From positions 537,413 through 551,446 of the forward strand of contig MU646392.1 of the NCBI GenBank assembly GCA_026770585.1: a stretch of 14,034 nucleotides of DNA. Reading direction: 5' to 3'. The stretch is from Baffinella frigidus. Taxonomy: Eukaryota > Cryptophyceae > Cryptomonadales > Baffinellaceae. Each line of letters begins with the position of its first letter. Position 1 is the stretch's first letter. The notes under the pieces are model-generated. The model saw only the letters and a program-made list of their open reading frames with translations, did no database searches and was not told the origin of the DNA. Positions 6,282 to 12,976 of this stretch are shown here, piece after piece. Position numbers and translations under genes: made by a program.

Positions 6282-7892
6282 ATGGCGCGCCGCCTTCCGC
6301 GTTCGAATGCGATTCCGGGTGTGGCTGTCGAGCCTGCGCCAGTCTCCGGTGCAGCCCCGGGAGCAAAGCCGCCCCTGAGCTTGAAGAAGGGGGTTCTCGT
6401 TGACGTGTTTACGGAAGACGACTGGTGGCAGGCCAAGGCCAAGTCGAAACCGGACCCTGCCGGGTTCGTTCACCTCGGCTACCTCAACGGTGCGACGGAG
6501 GATGACGTGGCGCTGCGCGCGGATAGCCCGCGGATCCGAGGCGCTCAGGCCCCTCAAGAAGACGATTGTGAGGCGGAGAAGCAACGGGCGAGGGGTGGAG
6601 ATGAGGTGCTTCAGTGGAGCGAGTACGCTGCCGCTCGCAAGGATGGAGCGCCGCTCGCAGGGGGAGGGGCTCTGGCTCAGCTGCGCCGGAGTCTGGAGGG
6701 GCAACTGGCGGTGGTGGAAGCGTTTGTGCCCCCTGAGGGCGTGGCATTCTCCTTCCCGACGCACTCGGAGCTGGTCGACGAGCTAGCGCGGCAGAGGGAC
6801 GGAACGGGCCTCGGGTTTCTCTCGGAGGAGGGCGCGGTGCCACCCACCGAGCTTCAAGCGCAGCGCCTGACACAGACCAAGGTGCTCCAGGGTTGGGTGC
6901 GCTGTCTTGCGGACCCCTTGTACGACGCTTCTGCGCTGCGGGAACCTCGCCGCCCTGAGCCTTCTCTGCACAAAAAGGCGAGGACCAAGTCGAAGAAGGC
7001 TCCCCCACCGGACCTGCCCTTTGACGTGGCGCGAACCTCGCCGGCGCTCGACTCCTACCTTCTCCTCGTGGTCCAGAACTGGTCTCTTCTCAAGCGCGCG
7101 GACGCCAAGACCAGGAAGGAGGGGGTTCTTCTGTCGCAGCTGTCGGACCTCATCACCTTCCTCCACCCGTGGGAGCTGCCGCACCTCACGGTCCACCACG
7201 TGGCCCACGCCATTTCCGCCTGGCGCGGGCACTACTGGGAGTTGGGGCTCGGGGTGCTCGCGTCCTGCCCTGAGACCTGTCCCGGGGGGGTCTCGTGTCC
7301 CCATTTTGTGGCGCTGGATCGTGTCGTTGTGAACCTCCGGCAAGCACACATGCTCAAGGTGGCGGAGGGTTGGCTGGAGGGGGCTGCATCGAGCAACTTC
7401 AGGGTGTCTGAGACTGGGAAGGACGCGCTTTTCGAACGGCGCAGTGCGTCCCTAGAGCTCAAGTTCATGGCCTCATGTACCCTAGGAGAGCTCTTCCCCT
7501 TTTGGTACGAGCAGGAGAAGCTCGGCGCCGCCTTTGAGAAGGGGTGGGTCTGGAGGGCGAGCTTCGGTGCGGGGGGGCCGCAGTGTGGGACTGGGTGGTG
7601 TGTTCCGCATGAGACTGCTTTCGCCAAGGAAATGGCGGACTACCACGCCGGAATCCTCTTCAAGGATTCTGGGTCCTTCCCCCCTATCGAGCTGCACCAG
7701 TTCCCCCGCGCGGGCGCGCTCTGGGGGAAGCCTGCCGGCTGGGCTGCGCGAGACAGCGATCACTGGCGCATCCTCATAGCACAAACTCTCACTGGCTCAT
7801 CACGACCTGAACACGACTTGATCAAGACTGGACGTGATGAGGTCCAAGACCTTATCCAACCGACATCGCCGTTCCATTTTGGCAACTTATGA
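6282..7892 (+). CDS. Tudor/Agenet-like protein with Cys/His clusters, unknown function
   Basis: This is an intronless 536-residue protein. The frame is open from a GTG at 6201, but the first ATG is at 6282 with a strong eukaryotic context (AAAAATGG), so I start there; TGA ends it at 7892. Residues about 34-87 resemble a Tudor/Agenet-type beta-barrel: KKGVLVDVFTEDDWWQA, then VHLGY, EDDVAL and SPRIR, the usual Gly-Val-Asp-Val, Trp-Trp and Asp spacing of domains that read methylated residues or bind nucleic acid. Residues 230-239 (HKKARTKSKK) are a basic, nuclear-localisation-like patch. Residues about 250-322 are probably helical (LLLVVQNWSLL, SDLITFLHPWEL). Two Cys/His groups follow: C329, C333, C339, H341 and C435, C440, H443, which could bind one or two zinc ions. 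I do not recognise the C-terminal half. There is no transposase or integrase signature, although repeats shared between both flanks leave a mobile origin possible. A nuclear chromatin or nucleic-acid role is inference. Confidence 0.75.
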   Translation: MARRLPRSNAIPGVAVEPAPVSGAAPGAKPPLSLKKGVLVDVFTEDDWWQAKAKSKPDPAGFVHLGYLNGATEDDVALRADSPRIRGAQAPQEDDCEAEKQRARGGDEVLQWSEYAAARKDGAPLAGGGALAQLRRSLEGQLAVVEAFVPPEGVAFSFPTHSELVDELARQRDGTGLGFLSEEGAVPPTELQAQRLTQTKVLQGWVRCLADPLYDASALREPRRPEPSLHKKARTKSKKAPPPDLPFDVARTSPALDSYLLLVVQNWSLLKRADAKTRKEGVLLSQLSDLITFLHPWELPHLTVHHVAHAISAWRGHYWELGLGVLASCPETCPGGVSCPHFVALDRVVVNLRQAHMLKVAEGWLEGAASSNFRVSETGKDALFERRSASLELKFMASCTLGELFPFWYEQEKLGAAFEKGWVWRASFGAGGPQCGTGWCVPHETAFAKEMADYHAGILFKDSGSFPPIELHQFPRAGALWGKPAGWAARDSDHWRILIAQTLTGSSRPEHDLIKTGRDEVQDLIQPTSPFHFGNL

Positions 7893-7900
7893 ACATTTGA

Positions 7901-7922
7901 AAATAGCCACATGTGGCTATTT
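7901..7922. other. 22-bp perfect palindrome just after the stop codon
   Basis: AAATAGCCACATGTGGCTATTT is fully self-complementary and lies 8 bases after the TGA of the 536-residue gene, so it would fall in its 3' UTR. An RNA hairpin of this kind could stabilise or process the mRNA 3' end. No canonical AATAAA is visible nearby. It could equally be a random or repeat-derived palindrome. Confidence 0.6.
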
Positions 7923-7942
7923 CTGCAAGGGGCCACTCTGCC

Positions 7943-7958
7943 CTACACTCTTGCGTGG
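7943..7958 (+). repeat. 16-bp copy of the upstream palindrome sequence
   Basis: CTACACTCTTGCGTGG is identical to 6070-6085 in the right arm of the 58-bp palindrome. The two copies bracket the 6282-7892 gene in direct orientation, with its complement also upstream at 6056-6071. Confidence 0.8.
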
Positions 7959-7991
7959 TTCAGCGACAAGACAGGCACCGACATGAAATCA

Positions 7992-8129
7992 TGAACAAGG
8001 GCTCCAATTCCGGCCACTTTTGGCGTTTTTGTCGAAACCTAAAACTCTAAAACATCAGGATCACGCCCAAAGTGGCCCAATAAGTGCCGAATTGGAGCAA
8101 TACCGGTAATAAGTGGAGCCCCCTGTTCA
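7992..8129. mobile_element. Foldback element (fourth inverted-repeat type)
   Basis: The ends TGAACA/TGTTCA begin a long imperfect inverted repeat. GGGCTCCAATTCCGGCCACT on the left pairs with AGTGGCC...GAATTGGAGC and GTGGAGCCCCCTGTTCA on the right; the inner arms TGGCG/CGCCC close a loop of about 38 bases. The right arm is longer because GGAGC...AAGTG has been duplicated internally. The size (about 138 bp) and lack of coding capacity fit a short foldback transposon. With a single copy here, mobility is inferred. Confidence 0.5.
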
Positions 8130-8330
8130 CGATGGATGTTTCGGGGGTGTCCGACAGCTGCGAAAACCGCTCCAACGACTCAAATTAAATGCGTTCTTTT
8201 GTAAAAACCCTTGACCATGTCGACCGACAAAGGACGAGAAGTTGCGAGTCGCCGGGTGGCTACGTACCATTTACTGTGTGCAGAGTGTAGTAGGACCGTA
8301 CCACGAAGCGAACCGTTGCGTCCTGAATTT
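8130..8330. other. Non-coding, nothing recognised
   Basis: There is no usable open frame, repeat or RNA gene pattern in these 200 bp. Confidence 0.4.
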
Positions 8331-8382
8331 CTGGATATTTCTGGACATTTCTGGATATTTCTGGAGGTGACCTGGAGGTGAC
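8331..8382 (+). repeat. Short tandem repeats (CTGGATATTT, CTGGAGGTGAC)
   Basis: Three 10-bp units CTGGA(T/C)ATTT are followed directly by two 11-bp units CTGGAGGTGAC. Both unit types begin CTGGA, so the second array probably grew from the first. Confidence 0.8.
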
Positions 8383-8471
8383 TTTCTACAAGGGGTGTAT
8401 TTTCCCATGCTTTCTCTGCTTTCTACCTGCCGTGGTAAGTCCATCTACAATTTGCCCTTCTTATGCACAAA

Positions 8472-8516
8472 GTTGTTTGAATTTGCCAAATTCAAACAAC
8501 ACCAAATTCAATTTGG
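8472..8516. repeat. Perfect palindromes GTTGTTTGAATTTG / CCAAATT
   Basis: GTTGTTTGAATTTG and CAAATTCAAACAAC (8472-8485, 8487-8500) are exact complements around one C. CCAAATT/AATTTGG around one C follows at 8502-8516. They lead directly into the TACGAAGC palindrome array. Confidence 0.75.
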
Positions 8517-8634
8517 CTCGTACGAAGCTTCGTACGAAGCTTCGTACGAGCTCGTACCATTATACGAAGCTTCGTGTACGAAGCTGGTACACCGGTACGA
8601 GGCTCTTACGAAGCTTCGTACGAGCTCGTACGAG
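8516..8634. repeat. Array of nested TACGAAGCTTCGTA palindromes
   Basis: The 14-mer palindrome TACGAAGCTTCGTA occurs at 8521, 8533 (overlapping the first) and 8607, with a one-base variant at 8563. Between them lie related palindromes (CGTACGAGCTCGTACG, GGTACACCGGTACG). The same vocabulary reappears at 8876-8887 (TACGAGCTCGTA) and 8994-9008 (GGTACGACTCGTACC). Open frames through it translate to SYEASYEAS-type low complexity and are not genes. Confidence 0.75.
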
Positions 8635-8680
8635 ATGGCCAAACCGGTCGCAAGCGACCCGACAACCGGTCGTCGACGAG

Positions 8681-8733
8681 TGCACCGGGCACAAGATTTT
8701 CTTTTTTACGACTGCACCGGGCACAAGATTTTC
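8681..8733 (+). repeat. 21-bp direct repeat, two copies
   Basis: A 21-base unit, TGCACCGGGCACAAGATTTT plus C, occurs at 8681-8701 and 8713-8733, separated by an 11-base T-rich spacer. Confidence 0.85.
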
Positions 8734-8938
8734 ACGATCGTGACCTCTCACTGACTTAAGAGGGGTTTCTGGACGTGCCAGCTTCGTGCGGCAGACAAGG
8801 ATCGGCATCACAAGATGCAAGGCAGCGCGCGACTGCCAAAAGCTCAGTTTAAAGCTCCCACGTTTTTTTTTGAACTACGAGCTCGTATTCGGACCCCAGC
8901 TAAGTTCGCCAACAGCAGCCAACGACGAAGAGGATCCT

Positions 8939-8977
8939 CGCCCTCTCTCTCCCCCCCTTTCTCTCTCTCTCTCGCTG
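8939..8977 (+). repeat. CT-rich microsatellite
   Basis: A CCCTCTCTCT/CCCCCCC/TTTCTCTCTCTCTCTC tract is present. It is simple sequence with no function evident. Confidence 0.8.
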
Positions 8978-9116
8978 TCGTAACCCAGGTAACGGTACGA
9001 CTCGTACCAGCATACAATCAGTTTTTAAGCCAACAATCTGGCATTTGTAACTCACACACTGTCGGGGCGATGACTGCCAGCAAGGCGGTCCTTGGGAGTG
9101 GGGAGCGACCGGGGAT

Positions 9117-9240
9117 TACAGGGGTACTTCGCTCATAAGAAACCGCCCCCCCCCCCCTAGGACCACCGTACCACCCTAGGCATGGTCCTACCGTAGAGTC
9201 CTAGGGGGAGGCGGTTTCTGATGAGCGAGGTACCCCTGTA
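9117..9240 (-). mobile_element. Family A MITE, reverse orientation
   Basis: The 124-bp element starts TACAGGGGTACTTCGCTCAT and ends GAGCGAGGTACCCCTGTA, with a 12-13 base C run in the left arm. The core (CCTAGGACCACCGTACCACC ... GGTCCTACCGTAGAGTCC) is the reverse complement of the forward copies, with extra divergence in the middle. Confidence 0.85.
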
Positions 9241-10470
9241 TCGGTAGCGCTCCACGGAGCGCGTGCAGCAAGGGCGGGGCAGGGGCGGTGTGGGCGCTCT
9301 CACTGTAATGTGCAGCTGTGCAGGGCTTACTCGAAAACAAAGTCACACAAAGTTAGGTCACACACCGTGAACTGAGATGTGGGCCTTAATTATTTAAGGT
9401 CCGCACCACGCCCGTTTTGCGAACCTTAATACAGCAAAAACAATCTGGCCCGATATCGCCCCCCCCCCCGGAGAATGGAGCTGGCTACTTTTCGGGTCGA
9501 AAAAGTGTCAATGTTTCCCAGGAAAAAATGGTTTCCCGAGCGGTGCAAGTCCAAAATTGCACCTTCATGTACTGTGTAAATGTGAACCCCCAAAATAAAA
9601 CCCCCAAAATAACCGAGAACCGCCATTCAAATTGTGTCTTGAGAAAGCGTGTCTCCTATGCTCTCCGCCCTCCTCTGCTCTCGACATGGGTTCATTTTTC
9701 TCCCTCGGGTCCCCGATTGTGGTCATTCACATGGTCAAAGCCCGCCTCGGGACCGGAGTTCCCCGCTCCCCCGAATCCGATGCACCCAGAAACTCTCTCT
9801 ATGCCCCCCCTCATTTTCCTGGCAACCAACCTGTCCCGGCTACCCACAGTGGACAGTACTGCCTCTCTCTCTCTCCTTCCTCCCCCCGCCGCCGCCCCCC
9901 TCCTTGGGCCTCTTAGCCTGGTGACACCGCATCTCAGACTCCGCCCCTGCTCTCTCATGTACGAAAGCGCGCTGGGTTGTATCCTGTGAACCCCAGAGTC
10001 GATTTTTGCTTTTGACGAGTGCGCTGGATTCGTCTGGACCTTCTTATCGCACCGATTCGAAGAAATTGTGCACTCAGAACGCGGGAACGTGTTGAACATC
10101 TCTTGTTCGTAGAAAGTTGACTCAACTAGTTTTGGGTATGTTCTGCTGCTCTGTTGACTGTGGCTGTTGGATCAGAATTCAAGCGTGTATCTGTAGTAGC
10201 TGAGGGCATCAATTGGAATAGAAACAATCTCAGTGGTCGTGGAGTGACTGCCAGTCGAGTGTTAATAAATGTTGGGGTCTTCTGAATTTTTACTTCCAGC
10301 GCCTTTCGTAAGCCTCAGGAACATGCAGATAACAACTTCTGGCGCCAAAGTAGACTTTTTCTCGTTTCTGGAGTGTTTGTATCCCCTGGAAGACCCTGAA
10401 ACCTGGACACTAATGCAACCCCCACCCTAACTTAAAAAACCCGCACCTGGCTAATCATAAACACTCAACC
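9241..10470. other. Long non-coding stretch with minor repeats
   Basis: No gene is supported here. Small features are a 7-bp hairpin GCGCTCC-AC-GGAGCGC at 9247-9262; an AT-rich imperfect hairpin CCTTAATTATTTAAGG near 9384-9400; a CCCCCAAAATAA direct repeat at 9589-9612; and a pyrimidine tract (CTCTCTCTCTCCTTCCTCCC) at about 9864-9901. Open frames of 190 codons (9417-9989, +) and 135 codons (9692-10099, -) exist, but they are Pro/Ser- or Arg/Gly-biased with no domain, and they read through the simple sequence. Confidence 0.45.
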
Positions 10471-10599
10471 ATAAACCCTAAACCCTAAACCCCAAACCCC
10501 AAACCCTAAACCCTAAACCCTAAACCCTAAACCCTAAACCCTAAACCCTAAACCCTAAACCCTAAACCCTTAACCCTAAACCCTACACCCTAAACTCTA
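10471..10599 (-). repeat. Interstitial telomeric repeat, inverted (CCCTAAA)
   Basis: About 18 units of CCCTAAA lie on +, meaning the G-rich strand is on the minus strand, opposite to the tract at 842-3925. Units 10495-10569 are nearly perfect, so this tract is much less decayed than the first. Scraps (CCCTAAACCC, CCCTGAAACC) continue at 10680-10710. Confidence 0.93.
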
Positions 10600-10721
10600 A
10601 TTTTGTAAAGCCTTACACCCTAACTGTGAACCCCCTGTCACAGGTGGAGAGAGGATAAACTCCAGATCTTGCACCTCGGAACCCTAAACCCGGCCCCTAA
10701 ACCCTGAAACCTCTCTTACAG

Positions 10722-11094
10722 GTGGTGATACATGCGAAGGAGAAGACCGAGGCGAAGGTGGGGTCCGTTGGGCCTCTCGAGAAAATGCGTTTTCTGCAGA
10801 TGGGCTGTGTTGGGCTATGTTGGGAGAAACAAAAAAATAACGGCCGTACAGGAGGACGACTCAGATGACGAGTCGGAGGACGGCGAGGACTTGCTGGACC
10901 TTGCCAACTTCCCAGTCCCCCGCAAGCCCTCGTCCGGGAATCGGGGGAGGAAGACGGTGGTGAAGAGGGGGGTGCAGAGGGGAGTGAGGAGGGAAGCGAG
11001 GAGGGGCGCGAGGATTCAGAGGAAGATGTTCCTCTGAATCAAAGGAAGGTTGCACGGGTCTATTCAAGGACAGCCGAGTTGATCACGTGTCTTG
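10722..11094 (+). CDS. Exon-like acidic fragment(s) of an unknown gene
   Basis: After CTCTCTTACAG the + strand reads VVIHAKEKTEAKVGSVGPLE then KMRFLQ, which looks like real protein. Further on, after a TACAG acceptor-like site at 10851, an acidic stretch EDDSDDESEDGEDLLDLANF then PVPRKP follows in another frame. A third piece (EEDGGEEGGAEGSEEG, then VPLNQRKVARVYSRTAELIT) returns to the first frame. Donor AAG|GTGGGG (10758) joined to 10852 keeps phase 0 between the first two pieces. The change of frame near the G run at 10943-10947 needs an indel, a sequencing error or an unseen intron. I recognise no family. This is a decayed or mis-sequenced gene, or GA-rich sequence imitating one; confidence is low. 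Confidence 0.25.
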
Positions 11095-11189
11095 GTGGTA
11101 CATGTACGCGTCCGCCTATCCCTAGGGCCCTGCGGTGGTCCTACATCTAGGGACGGTCCAGCCTGGACACGTCTTTTCCCGAGGGCGGA

Positions 11190-11312
11190 TACAGGGGTAC
11201 CTCGCTCATAAGAAACGCCCACCCCCATAGGACCACCACAGGGCCCTAGAAGCATAGGCCTACTGTAGGGTCCTAGGGGGTGGCGGTTTCTTATGAGCGA
11301 GGTACCCCTGTA
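11190..11312 (-). mobile_element. Family A MITE, reverse orientation
   Basis: The 123-bp element has left end TACAGGGGTACCTCGCTCAT and right end GAGCGAGGTACCCCTGTA. The core (GACCACCACAGGGCCCTAG ... GGCCTACTGTAGGGTCCTAG) is in reverse orientation. Just upstream, at 11118-11145, lies a loose core fragment (CCCTAGGGCCCTGCGGTGGT) without arms, presumably a remnant of another copy. Confidence 0.9.
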
Positions 11313-11313
11313 G

Positions 11314-11408
11314 GGCTTGGCTGGGCACTGCTCGGGGAGGTCGACGAGCCAGCACTCTGGGGCTACTACCCCAATGGGATCATCCACTCACCCCCCATAG
11401 CCTCGTGA
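11314..11408 (+). CDS. Exon-like fragment downstream of a MITE
   Basis: This short frame reads LGWALLGEVDEPALWGYYPN then GIIHSPPIAS, and stops at TGA (11406-11408). It begins where the MITE right end supplies a CCCCTGTAG acceptor-like site. With the donor CTTG|GTGGTA at 11095 the phases match (1 + 2 nt), so it could continue the upstream fragment, with the MITE inside a 219-nt intron. A GTGAGG donor-like site overlaps its stop codon. The composition is protein-like, but there is no family match and no independent support. Confidence 0.25.
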
Positions 11409-11436
11409 GGGGGAGTCTGGGGATATTACCCCATAG

Positions 11437-11562
11437 CACAGGGGTACCTCGCTCATAATGAACCTCCTCCTCGTAGGACCCTACAGTAGGGCTATGCTTA
11501 GCTAGCGCCCTATGGCAGTCCCAAGGGGGGGTGCAGTTTCTTATGAGCGAGGTACCCCTGTA
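11437..11562 (+). mobile_element. Family A MITE, forward orientation
   Basis: The left end CACAGGGGTACCTCGCTCAT has C in place of the first T; the right end is GAGCGAGGTACCCCTGTA. The forward core begins ACCCTACAGTAGGGCTATGC. The arms have several mismatches (AATGAACCTCC in place of AAGAAACCGCC). A short coding-like stretch follows at 11618-11687 (TSSRSVSIAKRPDVIRKKAW) after a CCCCCCCCCAG acceptor-like site. Confidence 0.85.
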
Positions 11563-11687
11563 AAAGCACTTAGAGGCGTCGGAACGCCGTTCAGGATGGA
11601 GGCACTCCCCCCCCCAGGACCAGCAGTCGAAGTGTCTCGATCGCCAAAAGGCCTGATGTGATCCGAAAGAAAGCATGGCCTTTCTGA

Positions 11688-11797
11688 AGGATATGTTCCA
11701 GTGTCCGCCTATGTTGGGAGCTTAAGGACCTAAAAAGGAGCAGCGCAAGACTGGCCTCGTGGGAATTCACGTAATGAATTCCCGCACGTAACGCGCG
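11688..11797. other. Spacer with a 9-bp hairpin
   Basis: The interval before the next MITE carries GGGAATTCA/TGAATTCCC around a CGTAA loop (11761-11783). No gene is seen. Confidence 0.55.
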
Positions 11798-11917
11798 TAC
11801 AGGGGTACCTCGCTCATAAGAAACGCCGACCCCCTTAGGATCACCATAGGGCCCTAGGCATAGGCCTACTGTAGGGTCCTAGGGGGGGTTGGTTTCTTAT
11901 GAGCGAGGTACCCCTAT
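11798..11917 (-). mobile_element. Family A MITE, reverse orientation
   Basis: The left end TACAGGGGTACCTCGCTCAT is intact. The right end GCGAGGTACCCCTATGG lacks the final G of CCCCTGTA. The core is in reverse orientation with the standard GGGCCCTAGGCATAGGCCTA. Confidence 0.88.
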
Positions 11918-12036
11918 GGATTCCCACCCGCGAAGTCTGTCTACGGATCCCCAGGCTTGATTACACATCTACTAACCGCTACAACTCAACACGTGTTCCC
12001 GCACTTGGGCCACTGCTGGCGGCAACTTGATCGGTG

Positions 12037-12159
12037 TACAGGGGTGCCTCGCTCATAAGAAACCACGCCCCCCCTAGGACCCTACAGTAGGCCTAGTCCT
12101 AGGGTCCTACGGTGGTCCAAGGGGGGGGGGCGGTTTCTTATGAGCGAGACACCCCTGTA
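12037..12159 (+). mobile_element. Family A MITE, forward orientation
   Basis: The left end is TACAGGGGTGCCTCGCTCAT and the right end GAGCGAGACACCCCTGTA. The matching changes in the two arms (GTGCC/GACAC) partly preserve pairing. The core (CCTACAGTAGGCCTAGTCCT ... GGGTCCTACGGTGGTCC) is forward. The right arm has an 11-12 base G run. Confidence 0.88.
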
Positions 12160-12173
12160 CCTCCACCACAAGA

Positions 12174-12235
12174 CAGCATAAGAAAGTGCTCCCTCCAGGA
12201 CCCTACACTGGACCCATCTAGGCCCGTTGGTCCTG
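12174..12235 (+). mobile_element. Armless family A remnant
   Basis: CATAAGAAAGTGCTCCCTCC, then AGGACCCTACACTGG and, after a degraded middle, GGTCCTGGGCGGGGG follow the family A inner arm and core in order, but the outer ends are missing. It sits between two recognisable copies. Confidence 0.5.
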
Positions 12236-12241
12236 GGCGGG

Positions 12242-12356
12242 GGAGTAACTCAATCATAAGAAACCGCCCACCCCCTAGCACCACCGCAGGGCCCTAGGCA
12301 TAGGCCTACTGTAGGGTCCTAGGAGGAAGCACTTTCTTATAGCGAGGTACCCTTAT
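12242..12356 (-). mobile_element. Degenerate family A MITE abutting family B
   Basis: The left arm is reduced (GAGTAACTCAATCATAAGAA). The core is standard and reversed (GGGCCCTAGGCATAGGCCTA). The right arm TTTCTTATAGCGAGGTACCC lacks one G and ends TTAT where the family B element begins. The two share the junction bases. Confidence 0.75.
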
Positions 12357-12455
12357 CTTTCAAGTGACCAACGGGCGAATTATTGCCCGTGGAAGCCCTA
12401 GGCAGGTCCTAGGGCCCTACGGTAGGGCGTATGAGCTTACTGGTCACTAAGGGAT
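12354..12455. mobile_element. Family B MITE, copy 1
   Basis: The ends are TATCTTTCAAGTGACCA and TGGTCACTAAGGGATA, about 102 bp apart. The interior holds CCTAGGGCCCTACGGTAGGG and CGTATGAGC, identical to the copy at 13458-13561. The TA ends and size resemble family A, but the TIR sequence is different. Confidence 0.75.
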
Positions 12456-12820
12456 ACATGACCTGGCTCCTTTGTTGAGGTGCAACCGCGACGCAGGACT
12501 CCAAACCGACCGACACAGGTTGCGAGCCCCCAGCAGCCGGGGCTCAAGACAGCCGCGGCGAGCGAAGACTAGAAGGCCGCGCCCGGAGCTGGGAAACTAC
12601 GAGAATCCAATGGCTCTGGTGAATCTTGCCAGAAACGATACTCAGCACGTCCTGACCGTTCCTCATCACGGACACACAACGACCTTTTGCTGACGAGAAA
12701 GTCTGTTTTTGGAGTCTATGTCCGTTTATTCACTCTTTGAAGTGTATTCGAATCTGAAGTGTGTTTATCGAAATGTGATCGTTCTGACCTTCTTTTTACA
12801 ATGTTTTTGATCACATGCTC
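12456..12820. other. Non-coding stretch, no gene seen
   Basis: A 73-codon open frame (12472-12693, +) is Arg-rich at the start with no domain, and I do not accept it as a gene. The rest is more AT-rich (CTTTTTACAATGTTTTTGATC) with no recognisable structure. Confidence 0.4.
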
Positions 12821-12822
12821 TT

Positions 12823-12935
12823 AGACGGACCGTAAACGCTCGTAGTCGTCCGTCTCCGGGCGCGGGTTATGCTAAGGGGGCGCCGCCCCCTTAGACCCCC
12901 CGGTCCGTCGTCTCGACACCTCGAGCAGGATGCGC
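12823..12935 (+). other. Cluster of three hairpins
   Basis: AGACGGAC/GTCCGTCT (12823-12830, 12848-12855) encloses a 17-base loop. CTAAGGGGGC/GCCCCCTTAG with loop GCC lies at 12872-12894. GGTCCGTCG near 12901 could pair alternatively with the first stem. A weaker GCAGG...CCTGC follows at about 12926. The arrangement could be a folded RNA or worn foldback DNA; no known RNA family is recognised. Confidence 0.4.
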
Positions 12936-12976
12936 TTCGCCTGCACAGGAAACCACTCTCTTGAGTCACCAGAGCA

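Noticed and set aside
5602-6378. 258-codon plus-strand open frame
   Set aside because: It overlaps the palindrome, the duplication and the start of the 536-residue gene, and lies antisense to the better-supported signal-peptide exon. Its residues are biased (Pro/Ser/Arg/Leu) with no domain.
6156-7784. Several minus-strand and alternative-frame open frames of 100-202 codons
   Set aside because: They are frame shadows of the GC-rich 6282-7892 gene: Arg/Pro-rich, with no independent motif.
8516-8634. TACGAAGCTTCGTA array resembling recombinase target sites such as lox or FRT
   Set aside because: The resemblance is only to the idea of palindromic half-sites. There is no proper 13-8-13 architecture and no recombinase gene nearby.
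9417-9989. 190-codon plus-strand open frame
   Set aside because: It starts at a non-ATG codon region and passes through C runs and pyrimidine tracts. It is Pro/Ser/Leu-rich with no recognisable domain or splice context.
11064-11676. Minus-strand open frames of 98-107 codons in the MITE cluster
   Set aside because: They are translations of MITE arms (RGTSLIRN peptides) and not genes.
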